Positions 34,113-43,043 of a DNA stretch of 64,000 bases are shown here, in pieces; position 1 is the stretch's first letter, and every line of letters starts with the position of its first letter. The stretch comes from Paraburkholderia sp. GTDB taxonomy: Bacteria > Pseudomonadota > Gammaproteobacteria > Burkholderiales > Burkholderiaceae. The notes under the pieces are model-generated. The model saw only the letters and a list, made by a program, of their open reading frames with translations. It was not told the origin of the DNA and did no database searches. Made by a program: the position numbers and the translations under genes. The stretch spans positions 62,001 to 126,000 of the forward strand of contig SCRN01000025.1 in NCBI GenBank assembly GCA_004322045.1, read 5' to 3'.

Positions 34113-35300
34113 TCAGAAGCGCGTCTCGCGCGCGGCTCTCAAGAAGGTGTCGAGCAGCGGTGTGCAATCGAGCAGTTCGGGCCCGCCCGCACGATGGAAT
34201 TCCGGGTGCCACTGCACACCCACGACGAACGGTGCGCGCCGGTAGCGCACCGCCTCGATGAGACCATCGCCCGCGGACACGGCCTCTACATTCAAATCGC
34301 GTCCGAGCGTCTTTACCGCTTGATGATGGATCGAATTGACCACGGCCTCGCGCCGCCCCGGGAACATGCTAGCGAGGGTCGAGCCGTCGGGAAAACGCAC
34401 CGAGTGCCGATGCTGATCGTAAAATTCGCTCACGTGAATGCCCGCAGTCGGCACCTCGGTCGCGATGTCCTGATAGAGCGTGCCGCCGAACGCCACGTTG
34501 ATCAATTGACAGCCGCGGCAAATGCCGAGGACGGGCTTGCCCGATTCGACGAATTCGTAAAGCAACTCGAGTTCGTACATGTCGCGCACGCGGTCGCCCG
34601 GCCATTCCGCCCGCATGTCGCTCGCGGCGTAAGTCTGCGGCGAAACGTCGGCGCCGCCTTGCAGCAGCAGCCCATCCAAATGCTTGGCGTAATCGCGTAG
34701 CCGGATGTTGCTCGGATGCAGCATCCCTTGATGCCCGACCGTCGGAATCATGAACACCATCACATCGCGCGACATGACCCAATGTGCGACCGATTCCTCG
34801 AGGTACTGCAGCGTCTTGCCGCGCAATCCGCGCGCGCCGGGCTCGGGATGAAAGATCCGCGCCGATACGCCGATGCGCAAGGTTCGCTGCGTGATGCGCT
34901 GCCCCGCCCGGTCGAATAACTGGCGTGCGCGGGCAGCGATCGTGCGACCCAGTACACTCCAAGCCGAATCGTTGTGCCGCAGGTAGGCGGGCTGCGTTTG
35001 CGCCACAGCGCTTGCGGGCGGCGGACGCGGCGTATCGAAATCGGGCGGTGCCCCGAAGCCGGGCGGCGGTGCGCCCGCGGCAGACTGCGGCTGCGCCTCG
35101 CTCGGCGGCGTCGCGGGTGCGGCTGACGTCGCGGGTGCGGCTGACGTCGCGGGTGCGGCTGGTGTCGCGGGTGCGGCTGGTGTCGCGGGTGCGGCCGGTG
35201 TCGCGGCAGGTGTACCTGGGGAGTCCGTCGAAACGGAAGCGGACGATGAGGAAGAATCAGGGCCGGGGCGACCGGCGCTCGGCGGCGTGTTTTCGCTCAT
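34113..35300 (-). CDS. Gamma-glutamyl-GABA hydrolase-like class I glutamine amidotransferase (PuuD-type)
   Basis: 395 aa from ATG 35300 (a GTG at 35324 is also possible; neither has a good ribosome-binding site). The N-terminal about 80 residues are Pro/Ala/Thr-rich and encoded by an 18-bp tandem repeat. The catalytic domain shows the nucleophile elbow VLGICRGCQLINVAFGGTLYQDI and the late GVQWHPEFHR His/Glu. Known: the PuuD family hydrolyses gamma-glutamyl-gamma-aminobutyrate in putrescine degradation. Here no other puu genes are adjacent, so the substrate is uncertain. The low-complexity leader is unusual for the family. Confidence 0.8.
   Translation of the reverse strand: MSENTPPSAGRPGPDSSSSSASVSTDSPGTPAATPAAPATPAAPATPAAPATSAAPATSAAPATPPSEAQPQSAAGAPPPGFGAPPDFDTPRPPPASAVAQTQPAYLRHNDSAWSVLGRTIAARARQLFDRAGQRITQRTLRIGVSARIFHPEPGARGLRGKTLQYLEESVAHWVMSRDVMVFMIPTVGHQGMLHPSNIRLRDYAKHLDGLLLQGGADVSPQTYAASDMRAEWPGDRVRDMYELELLYEFVESGKPVLGICRGCQLINVAFGGTLYQDIATEVPTAGIHVSEFYDQHRHSVRFPDGSTLASMFPGRREAVVNSIHHQAVKTLGRDLNVEAVSAGDGLIEAVRYRRAPFVVGVQWHPEFHRAGGPELLDCTPLLDTFLRAARETRF
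35110..35211. repeat. 18-bp tandem repeat, 5 copies plus a partial sixth
   Basis: GTCGCGGGTGCGGCTGAC at 35110-35127 and 35128-35145, then variants ending GGT at 35146-35163 and 35164-35181, GGTGCGGCCGGT at 35182-35199, and a shortened GTCGCGGCAGGT at 35200-35211. It lies inside the PuuD-like gene and encodes a repeating Ala/Pro/Thr(Ser) hexapeptide. 18 bp keeps the frame, so copy number could vary without a frameshift. Confidence 0.9.
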
Positions 35301-35581
35301 GAAGGGGGCAAGCGCGTCTTGCACGCAAACGATGAAGGTGATTCATTATCCGCCAGCGTATCGATCAGTCGCAAATTACAGTCCTGTAACCGATGCGCGG
35401 CGCCGCCGGCCGGTCGCCTGTCGAGCTCGTGGGCGGCCCCGCGCCGCCGCGTCCGAGAAACAGGGGCAGCGGCTACAATGCGCCGACAGATGCTCGTACC
35501 CCCGCAATGCGCATGCCGCTGCGCCCGGCGACTGCGTCTGCTTCTCCTTCGTGCAGTTCGATCGCTACATCTGGACACGCC

Positions 35582-36961
35582 ATGGCCACCGAATTCGTTC
35601 CGTTTCCGCCGCTTGCCGAACTTGCTGCCGCTCTGGCGGCGGGCCGCACGACGAGCCGCGCGCTCGTCGAAGCCGCGCTCGGACGCATCGCCGATCCGAA
35701 CGGGCAAGGCTCGACCGTCTTTCTCGAAGTAGACGCCGAGCGTGCCCGCGTAAGCGCCGATGCGCTCGATCGGTTGCGCGCCGCCGGCACGGTGCTCTCG
35801 CCGCTCGCCGGCATTCCCGTCTCGGTGAAGGACTTGTTCGACGTCGCAGGCCAAGTCACGCGCGCCGGCTCGCGCGTGTTGGCCGACGCCCCGCCCGCGC
35901 GCGCCGATGCACCCGCCGTCGCGCGTCTGCGGCGCGCCGGCGCCGTCATCGTGGGGCGCACCAACATGACCGAGTTCGCTTACTCGGGCCTCGGGCTCAA
36001 TCCGCATTACGGCACGCCGCTCTCGCCCTATCGGCGCAATGAAGCCGGCGAAGCTCGCATCGCCGGCGGCTCGTCCTCGGGCGCGGCCGCTTCAGTGGCG
36101 GACGGCATGGCCGCCGTGGCGCTCGGCAGCGATACGGGCGGCTCGATTCGCATCCCGGCCGCGCTTTGCGGCCTCACGGGCTTCAAGCCGACCGCGAGCC
36201 GAGTGCCGCGGCAAGGCGCCGTGCCGCTTTCCACGACGCTAGACTCGTTCGGGCCGATCGGCGTCTCGGTCTCGTGCTGCGCGCTCGTCGATCGCATCCT
36301 GGCAGGCCTCGAGCCGCACGTGCCGGCCGCGCGCCCGCTCGAAGGCGTGCGCTTGGGCATCCTCACGCATTATGTGACCGACGACATGGAGCCGGCCGTC
36401 GCGCTCGCCCTTGAAACCGCGACGAAACATCTCGAGGCAGCGGGCGCCATACTCGCCGACGTTCATTTCGCGCCGCTCGAGGAACTCGCGTCGCTCAACC
36501 GATTCGGCTTTTCGGGGATGGAGGCGTATGCATGGCATCGTCCGTTGATCGAGCAGCATGCCGATCGCTACGACCCGAGAGTGCTCGTGCGCATCAAGAA
36601 GGGAGCGGGGGCCGTCGCCGCCGACTACCTCGACTTGCTTGCGCAGCGCGCCGCGCTGCTCGAAACGGCGCAGGACACGCTCTGGCGGCGCTTCGACGCG
36701 ATCGTTGCGCCGACGGTGCCGATCACGCCGCCGCGCGTGTCCGACTGCGATGCCGACGAAGGTGCCTACGCGCGCATCAACGCGCTCGTGCTGCGCAACC
36801 CGAGCGTATTCAATCTGCTCGACGCCTGCGCCGTATCCCTGCCGTGCCATCCACGAGGCCAAGCGCCGGTCGGGTTGATGCTGGCCGCCGCGCCTCATGC
36901 CGACGATGCGCTGCTCGCCATCGCGCGGGCCGCCGAACGGGTGCTCGAATCGATTCGGTGA
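35582..36961 (+). CDS. Amidase (amidase signature family)
   Basis: 459 aa. Catalytic Ser-cisSer-Lys triad elements: IPVSVKDLFDVAG (Lys), RIAGGSSSGAAASVADG (cis-Ser) and LGSDTGGSIRIPAALCG (nucleophilic Ser). Family role: hydrolysis of carboxylic amides; similar to GatA but without gatB/gatC neighbours, so a catabolic amidase is more likely. Start at 35582 (MATEFVPFPPL); the frame is open upstream but Arg/Ala-rich. It diverges from the PuuD-like gene (281 bp apart). Confidence 0.85.
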   Translation: MATEFVPFPPLAELAAALAAGRTTSRALVEAALGRIADPNGQGSTVFLEVDAERARVSADALDRLRAAGTVLSPLAGIPVSVKDLFDVAGQVTRAGSRVLADAPPARADAPAVARLRRAGAVIVGRTNMTEFAYSGLGLNPHYGTPLSPYRRNEAGEARIAGGSSSGAAASVADGMAAVALGSDTGGSIRIPAALCGLTGFKPTASRVPRQGAVPLSTTLDSFGPIGVSVSCCALVDRILAGLEPHVPAARPLEGVRLGILTHYVTDDMEPAVALALETATKHLEAAGAILADVHFAPLEELASLNRFGFSGMEAYAWHRPLIEQHADRYDPRVLVRIKKGAGAVAADYLDLLAQRAALLETAQDTLWRRFDAIVAPTVPITPPRVSDCDADEGAYARINALVLRNPSVFNLLDACAVSLPCHPRGQAPVGLMLAAAPHADDALLAIARAAERVLESIR

Positions 36962-37075
36962 AGCGGCGCTGTGGGAAGTCAGGCGCTGGCCCCGACGCGG
37001 CACGCAGTCGGTTTTACGAAAGCGCACTAGAATTGCGCGGTTTATCCATATGAAGATAGGGAACGCTTTCCTCTT

Positions 37076-37594
37076 ATGAACGACACGTCACTGCTGCGCC
37101 GCGAGCGCAGACTCCTCGCGCTGCTTGGGTTCGTGTGCCTCGCCCTCGTCGGCGGCGCGCTCTATCTGCAGTTTGCGAAGCACGAAGATCCGTGCCCGCT
37201 GTGCATCATCCAGCGCTACCTGTTCCTGCTCATCGCGCTGTTCGCGTTCGTCGGCGCCGCGCGCGAGGGGTGGCGCGGCATCGCCCTCTTCGAGACGCTG
37301 ATCGCCATCACGTCGGCCACCGGCATCGCGGGAGCCGCGCGTCATTTGTACATTCAATTGAACCCCGGCTTCAGTTGCGGCTTCGACGCGCTGCAACCGG
37401 TCGTGGACAGCCTGCCGCCCGCACACTGGCTGCCGAGCGTGTTCAAGGTCGCCGGCCTTTGCGAAACCGTCTACCCGCCGATTCTTGGCATCCTGCTGCC
37501 CGGCTGGGCGCTGATCGCATTCGCTCTGACGTTCGTCGCTGTCGTCGTAAGCGTGTGGCGTCGGCGCGGCAAGGGGCGTGCTTATTCCATCTGA
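37076..37594 (+). CDS. dsbB: Disulfide bond formation protein B
   Basis: 172 aa, four membrane helices. The quinone-side disulfide is [14 protein letters not shown] (CxxC after TM1). The second periplasmic Cys pair is [14 protein letters not shown] and [10 protein letters not shown]. Role: reoxidises DsbA and passes electrons to quinone in the inner membrane. It stands 114 bp after the amidase gene. Confidence 0.9.
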   Translation: MNDTSLLRRERRLLALLGFVCLALVGGALYLQFAKHEDPCPLCIIQRYLFLLIALFAFVGAAREGWRGIALFETLIAITSATGIAGAARHLYIQLNPGFSCGFDALQPVVDSLPPAHWLPSVFKVAGLCETVYPPILGILLPGWALIAFALTFVAVVVSVWRRRGKGRAYSI

Positions 37595-38004
37595 TGTGCG
37601 TCGATACGCGTCGGGGCGCCCCTCGAAGGCGCCATGAAAGCCGTCCACCGAACGACGCGTCTCGCCGTCATGGCGGCGCTCTGATAGCGCCCATCAGCGG
37701 GAAGCGATGTCTTTGCGCCGTCTCGGTGCTATCTTCAGGCATGGATGGCGATCCACGTGCGCGAGGCTGACGGCCGGCCATCGCGTAACGCGCGCCTGAT
37801 CCCCCTCTTCAGGATTCGGCTATGACAACGCATCCCATCCGCTCTCGATCGCCCAGGCTCCGTCGCGCACGCGCCACCCTCTCGCCGTCGGGCCGGGATG
37901 GCACGGACCATGTAACGCCAACCGACATACCTCCTGCCGCCGCAGGCGCGGCCTCCCCGGCGCGCCCGCGCCCGAGTTTGGCTTAAGCGGAGCACGAGGA
38001 CCTT
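37595..38004. other. Intergenic region before xdhC
   Basis: 410 bp with no convincing gene. A 54-codon open frame beginning with ATG near 37822 (start MTTHPIRSRSPRLRRA, ending in LA just 20 bp before xdhC) has an AGGA-like site but is Arg/Pro/Ala-rich and resembles no family; I do not call it. No xdhA or xdhB lies upstream, although xdhC usually follows them. Confidence 0.4.
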
Positions 38005-39090
38005 ATGCAATCCTGGCTGACCGAATTGCAGCAACTGCTCGTACACGGCGACGCCGTCGTGCTCGTGACGGTCGCGCACGTCGAAGGTTCCACGCCGCGC
38101 GAAGCGGGCGCGAAGATGATCGTCACGCGCGAGAGCGCGCGGCACACGATCGGCGGCGGCCATCTCGAATGGCGCGCGATCGAGATCGCCCGTGAAGTGC
38201 TGCGCGACGGCATGCGCGTGCCGCACTTGCGCCGGCTCGAGCGGCTTTCGCTCGGACCGAGCCTCGGCCAATGTTGCGGCGGCGCGGTCATGCTCGCCTT
38301 CGAGCGACTCGACGTGCGCGATCTCGACTGGGTGGCCTCGCTCGCCAAACGTATGCAGGCGGGGCTTGTCACGCAACGCCACGTGTCGTTCGACCTCGCA
38401 GGCAGCGCCGTGCGCCTGACTGAAGTCGAAGTCGACGCCGGCGCCCATACCCGACTGCCTGCTTGCCTGCTGTCCGATGCCGACGGCATGCACGCCGGCG
38501 CCAGCCTGCTCACGGAGACGATCGCATCGAGGGAGTTCCCCATCGTGCTGTTCGGCTCGGGCCATGTCGCCGCATCGTTCGCCCAAGTGCTCTCCACGCT
38601 CCCATGCCGCGTGCGCTGGGTGCGCGAGAGCGATACCCAACTCCCGCCGTCGTTGGCGCGCACGCAGCACGTCAACATGATGCTCGACGCGAGCGATACC
38701 CCGGGCCAAGCCGTCGACGAGGCGGCGCCGGGCACCGCGTTCGTCGTCATGACGCATGACCATGCCCGTGACCTGGCGCTCGCCGAGCGCATTTTGCGGC
38801 GTGAGGATTTCATTTTTTTCGGCATGCTCGGCTCGCGCACGAAACGCACGCAGCTTGACCAGCGCCTCGCCGCGAGCGGCATCGATCCCGTGCGAATCGC
38901 GCGCATGGTGTGCCCGATCGGCGTCGAGGGCATCGCCGACAAAGCGCCCGAGGTCATTGCAATCTCCGCCGCCGCGCAATTGCTTCAGGCCGTCGAGGCG
39001 GCCCGCGCCGCGCCCGCCATTTCATACCATCGAGAGCAACCGTTCTTTACGCAGCAACCGCTGACCGACCATGACACCAACACTCGCTGA
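38005..39090 (+). CDS. xdhC: Xanthine dehydrogenase accessory protein XdhC
   Basis: 361 aa. N-terminal domain: VTVAHVEGSTPREAGAKMIV, IGGGHLEWRAIE and SLGQCCGGAVMLAFE, the molybdopterin-binding signature of XdhC. The C-terminal Rossmann-like part has VLFGSGHVAASFAQVL and FFGMLGSRTKR. Role: inserts sulfurated molybdenum cofactor into xanthine dehydrogenase. The 3' end overlaps the adenine deaminase gene by 20 bp, so the two are coupled. Its partner xdhA/xdhB genes are not in this window. Confidence 0.9.
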   Translation: MQSWLTELQQLLVHGDAVVLVTVAHVEGSTPREAGAKMIVTRESARHTIGGGHLEWRAIEIAREVLRDGMRVPHLRRLERLSLGPSLGQCCGGAVMLAFERLDVRDLDWVASLAKRMQAGLVTQRHVSFDLAGSAVRLTEVEVDAGAHTRLPACLLSDADGMHAGASLLTETIASREFPIVLFGSGHVAASFAQVLSTLPCRVRWVRESDTQLPPSLARTQHVNMMLDASDTPGQAVDEAAPGTAFVVMTHDHARDLALAERILRREDFIFFGMLGSRTKRTQLDQRLAASGIDPVRIARMVCPIGVEGIADKAPEVIAISAAAQLLQAVEAARAAPAISYHREQPFFTQQPLTDHDTNTR

Positions 39091-40111
39091 GAAGATCGCC
39101 GGCGCGCCTAAAGCCGAACTCCATATTCACATCGAGGGCTCGCTCGAACCCGAGGTGATCTTCGCCCTCGCCAAACGCAACGGCGTGAAGCTCTCCTACG
39201 AATCGATCGAAGCGTTGAAGAAGGCGTACGAGTTCACCGATTTGCAATCGTTTCTCGACATCTACTACGCTGGCGCCAGCGTGCTGTTGACGGAGGACGA
39301 CTTCTACACCATGACGGCCGCCTACGTGGAACGCGCACTCGCCGACAACGTCGTCCACGCCGAAATCTTCTTCGACCCGCAGACGCATATGGAACGCGGC
39401 GTCGCCATCAGCACGGCTGTTGCGGGCATCGAACGGGCTCTGGCCGAAGGCGAGCAACGCGGGCTCACGAGCAAGCTCATCCTCTGCTTCCTGCGGCACT
39501 TGTCCGAGTCCGATGCGCTCGCCACCTACGAGGCGGCCTTGCCGCTGTTCGACACCTACGCGCACCGGCTCATCGGCGTCGGTCTCGATTCCTCCGAGCA
39601 CGGGCATCCGCCGTCGAAGTTCGAGCGTGTCTTCGCGCTGGCCCGCGCGCGCGGTTTGAAGCTCGTCGCCCATGCCGGCGAGGAAGGACCGCCTTCGTAT
39701 ATCCACGAAGCCCTGGATTTGCTCAAAGTCGATCGCGTCGATCACGGCGTGCGCAGCATCGAGGACGCGGCGCTCGTCGCACGGCTTGCCGATTCGCGCG
39801 TCGCGCTGACAGTGTGCCCGCTCTCGAACATCAAGCTGCGCGTGTTCGACGACATGAAGCAGCACACGCTCAAACAACTGCTCGAGCAAGGCGTCGCCGT
39901 GACGGTGAATTCCGACGATCCGGCTTACTTCGGCGGCTACGTCAACGCCAATTATTTCGCCACGGTCGATGCGCTCGAGTTGAGCGACCAAGAGGTCTAC
40001 ACGATCATCCGCAACGGCTTCGAAGCATCGTTCGTGACGCCAGAGGAACGCCAAGCGCTCATCGAGAAGCTCGACGCTTACTGGGGACAACCGAGCACGG
40101 CGCCGCACTGA
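39071..40111 (+). CDS. Adenine deaminase (adenosine deaminase superfamily)
   Basis: 346 aa. Zn ligands in KAELHIHIEGSLEPEVIF (HxH), HAGEEGPPSYIHEALDLLKVDRVDHG and VTVNSDDPAYFGGY. Known: the DPAYFGGY ending and the GLDSSEHGHPPSKF segment are typical of Pseudomonas/fungal-type adenine deaminases rather than true adenosine deaminases. Reaction, by family: adenine + water to hypoxanthine + ammonia. Operon with xdhC (overlapping) and upstream of guanine deaminase by 137 bp; together they feed purine bases to xanthine dehydrogenase. Often annotated simply as adenosine deaminase. Confidence 0.85.
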   Translation: MTPTLAEKIAGAPKAELHIHIEGSLEPEVIFALAKRNGVKLSYESIEALKKAYEFTDLQSFLDIYYAGASVLLTEDDFYTMTAAYVERALADNVVHAEIFFDPQTHMERGVAISTAVAGIERALAEGEQRGLTSKLILCFLRHLSESDALATYEAALPLFDTYAHRLIGVGLDSSEHGHPPSKFERVFALARARGLKLVAHAGEEGPPSYIHEALDLLKVDRVDHGVRSIEDAALVARLADSRVALTVCPLSNIKLRVFDDMKQHTLKQLLEQGVAVTVNSDDPAYFGGYVNANYFATVDALELSDQEVYTIIRNGFEASFVTPEERQALIEKLDAYWGQPSTAPH

Positions 40112-40248
40112 TTGCCTGCGGGCCGCCGCTCGCGCCCGCTGGCCGCCGCTTCGCTGCGCCTTGCGATCGTTGCGCGCGCAACGAAGGAGGCGCTCGGCCC
40201 GGCGTCGCACCATCCGCACATTTTCATCGTACCGAGAGACGTTTCATC

Positions 40249-41556
40249 ATGAGTCAACAGGATAAGCGCACCGCCTTCCGCGCCAAATTACTGACCTTCG
40301 TCGGCGACCCCGCCACCACCGCGGGCGGCGCATGCTTCGAGGAAGACGGGCTGCTCATCGTCGAAGACGGCCGCGTCGTCGCGGCGGGCGCATACAGCGC
40401 ACTGCGCGCTCGGCTCACGCCGGAAACCACGCTCGTTCAGTGGCCCGGCAAGTTGATCGCACCGGGCTTTATCGATACGCACGTGCATTATCCACAAACG
40501 GAAATGATCGCTTCGCCGGCCGCCGGGCTGCTGCCCTGGCTCGACACTTATACGTTTCCGACCGAGCGCAGCTTCGAGGATCCCGAGCATGCCGCGAACG
40601 TGGCCGAGTTCTTTCTCGATCAACTGCTCGCATGCGGGACCACGACGGCGCTCACCTACTGCACCGTTCATCCGGGTTCGGCCGATGCGCTGTTCGAGGC
40701 GAGCGAGGCGCGCAATCTGCGCATGGTGGCCGGCAAGGTATTGATGGACCGCAACTGCCCGGAGTTTTTGCGCGACACCGCTCAATCGGGCTACGACGAC
40801 AGCGCCGCACTGATTGCGCGCTGGCACAAGCGCGGGCGTCAACTCTATGCGCTCACGCCGCGCTTCGCCCCGACCTCCACGCCGGCGCAGCTCGAAGCTT
40901 GCGGCGCGCTCGCCCGCTTGCACCCCGACGTTTTCATTCAAAGCCATGTTTCCGAGAACACCGATGAGGTGAAGTGGGTCGCGGATCTCTTTCCCGGCCA
41001 CCGCAGCTACTTGGACGTCTACGAACATTACGGCTTGCTGCGCCGGCGCGCCGTCTACGGCCATTGCATCCATCTCGACGATGACGACCGCGCGCGCATG
41101 GCCGAAACCGGCGCGGTAGCGTCGCACTGTCCCACGTCGAATCTGTTCTTGGGCAGCGGCTTATTCGATTTCGAGAAAGCGAAACAAGCGGGGATGCCCG
41201 TTGCGCTCGGCACGGACGTCGGCGGCGGCACTTCGTTCTCGATGTTGCAGACGATGAACGAGGCGCACAAGGTGGCGCGCATGACCGGGCATCACCTCAC
41301 GGCATCGCGGATGTTTTGGCTGGCAACCGCCGGCGCGGCCCAAGCCCTTGGTCTGGAAGAGACGATCGGCACGCTGCGCCCCGGCGCCGAAGCCGATTTC
41401 ATCGTGCTCGATCCCGAGGCCACGCCGTTGCTGGCCCGCCGCACTGCCCTCGCGCAATCGCCCGAGGAGTGGCTATTCGCCTTCGCCATGCTAGGCGACG
41501 ATCGCGCCGTGCTCGCCACCTATGCGGCGGGCAGGCAGGCGCATCGACGCGCATGA
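40249..41556 (+). CDS. guaD: Guanine deaminase
   Basis: 435 aa, amidohydrolase superfamily. Zn-binding PGFIDTHVHYPQTEMIASP, substrate loop LLPWLDTYTFPTE, QSHVSENTDEVKWV, YGHCIHLDDDD and LGTDVGGGTSFSML are all guanine-deaminase-specific. Reaction: guanine to xanthine + ammonia. Start at ATG 40249 (MSQQDKRTAFRA); the frame is open far upstream but overlaps the preceding gene. Third member of the purine degradation set. Confidence 0.95.
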   Translation: MSQQDKRTAFRAKLLTFVGDPATTAGGACFEEDGLLIVEDGRVVAAGAYSALRARLTPETTLVQWPGKLIAPGFIDTHVHYPQTEMIASPAAGLLPWLDTYTFPTERSFEDPEHAANVAEFFLDQLLACGTTTALTYCTVHPGSADALFEASEARNLRMVAGKVLMDRNCPEFLRDTAQSGYDDSAALIARWHKRGRQLYALTPRFAPTSTPAQLEACGALARLHPDVFIQSHVSENTDEVKWVADLFPGHRSYLDVYEHYGLLRRRAVYGHCIHLDDDDRARMAETGAVASHCPTSNLFLGSGLFDFEKAKQAGMPVALGTDVGGGTSFSMLQTMNEAHKVARMTGHHLTASRMFWLATAGAAQALGLEETIGTLRPGAEADFIVLDPEATPLLARRTALAQSPEEWLFAFAMLGDDRAVLATYAAGRQAHRRA

Positions 41557-41654
41557 CGAGGTGCGCATCGGCGTGTTCGCCAGGTGCGCGCGACCCGCAT
41601 TCCCGCATGCAGCGCAGCGCCCGCTAGCACCTTGGCGATACGCGCAGCCCGTCG

Positions 41655-42905
41655 CTAGGCCGGCGCAGCGGTGCAGACCTCATGCAACGCCGTCAGCCGC
41701 CGCGCGGGGTCGGCCGCGTAGGGGTTGGTTTCGTCCCACGCGTAGCCAGCCAAAATCGAGCTTATCATCCGGCGAATCTTCGGGGTTTGATTCGCGTGGA
41801 AGATGATGTCTTGCAATTCACCCGTGTACCAACGCTCGACAAAGGCGCGGAACGTATCGATGCCTTTGCGCAACGGCGCGTCGTAACTGACGGCCCAATC
41901 GACCTGCTCGCCGTCGAGCTGGCGCAACAGCGTGTGTGCGGCCAGATGCGCCGAGCGCAGCGCGATCGTCACACCCGAGGAAAACACGGGATCGAGAAAT
42001 TCGCCGGCATTGCCGAGCAAGGCGAAGCCGGGGCCATGCAGGCGCTCGACGTTGGCCGAGTAGCCGCCGATCCGGTTGACGGGCATCAGAAACGGCGCGT
42101 CGCCCAGCAAGCGCGCGATCGTCGGCTCCGCGCGCATCAACTCGCGCAATTTCGCCTCGCGCTGCGCCTCGGGCACGTCGAGAAACTCGGCATCGGCCAC
42201 GCAGCCGATCGAGGTCCGCCCCGCCGCAAGCGGAATCATCCAGTACCAAACGTCGCGCCGCTCGGGATGCACGGCGACGCAAATCTTGTCGCGATCGGTG
42301 CTGCCAGCCGGCAATGCATCTTGCACGTGAGAGAAGAGCGCGGCGCGCGCGGGCATGCGAGACGGCGTCTCGAGCCCGAGCAGGCGCGGCAATACGCGGC
42401 CGAAGCCGCTGGCGTCGAGCACGAAGCGTGCGGCAACCCGGTAGGTCGCGCCCGCTTCGTCGGCGACCTCGAGCGTCGGCGCAGCGCCCGGTTGCATCGC
42501 GCGCACGCTATGGCCAAACCGGACTTGCACCCCTTGATCGGCAGCGCAGCCGATCAGCAGTTGATCGAATACCGCGCGTTCGACTTGATACGTCGTGCCC
42601 CATCCGTCGGCGTGCTTGTCTCGGAAGTCGTACGAGGATGTCTTCTCGCCATGAACGAACGACGCGCCGTTCTTGTATTGAAATCCGGCTTCCACCACGG
42701 CTTGAAGCATCCCGGCCTCTTCGAGGTAGGTCATGCTTTGCGGCAGCAGGCTTTCGCCGATCGAAAAGCGCGGGAAGTGTTGACGCTCGAGCACGAGCAC
42801 CGATTGGCCCGCTCGCGCCAAGAGCGCCGCGGCGACCGCGCCGGCCGGTCCCGCACCGATGATCGCGACGTCCGTCTGCTCGACTTCCCCGAATTCCTTG
42901 CTCAT
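41655..42905 (-). CDS. FAD-dependent oxidoreductase (tryptophan-halogenase / geranylgeranyl-reductase-like), aryl polyene cluster
   Basis: 416 aa. N-terminal FAD motif DVAIIGAGPAGAVAAALLARAG and ERQHFPRFSIGESLLP, then the GFALLGNAGEFLDPVFSSGV flavin-binding segment. There is no clear halogenase Lys/WxWxIP motif, so hydroxylation or another redox step is more likely than halogenation. Known: aryl polyene and xanthomonadin clusters carry such flavoproteins that decorate the aryl head group. It is on the cluster strand but separated from the main operon by the plus-strand methyltransferase, with which it shares a divergent promoter region of 138 bp. Confidence 0.8.
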   Translation of the reverse strand: MSKEFGEVEQTDVAIIGAGPAGAVAAALLARAGQSVLVLERQHFPRFSIGESLLPQSMTYLEEAGMLQAVVEAGFQYKNGASFVHGEKTSSYDFRDKHADGWGTTYQVERAVFDQLLIGCAADQGVQVRFGHSVRAMQPGAAPTLEVADEAGATYRVAARFVLDASGFGRVLPRLLGLETPSRMPARAALFSHVQDALPAGSTDRDKICVAVHPERRDVWYWMIPLAAGRTSIGCVADAEFLDVPEAQREAKLRELMRAEPTIARLLGDAPFLMPVNRIGGYSANVERLHGPGFALLGNAGEFLDPVFSSGVTIALRSAHLAAHTLLRQLDGEQVDWAVSYDAPLRKGIDTFRAFVERWYTGELQDIIFHANQTPKIRRMISSILAGYAWDETNPYAADPARRLTALHEVCTAAPA

Positions 42906-43043
42906 TGTCCAATCCTTGTTTATCGACTACGTCACTACTGCAAATGCAAAGAGGCCATGCGGTTGCGTCGATGCACACCGTCCCCGGTTGCCATTACAAT
43001 CCGCGGCATCACAACGACAAAACCAGTTGCGGGGAAAGCCGAC

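Noticed and set aside
35110-35211. CRISPR array
   Set aside because: 18-bp units are contiguous with no spacers and lie in frame inside a coding gene.
37822-37986. 54-codon open frame before xdhC
   Set aside because: Low-complexity Arg/Pro/Ala composition and no family likeness; the AGGA-like site alone is not enough.
41655-42905. Flavin-dependent halogenase
   Set aside because: FAD-binding motifs are present but the halogenase-specific Lys and WxWxIP motif are not seen.
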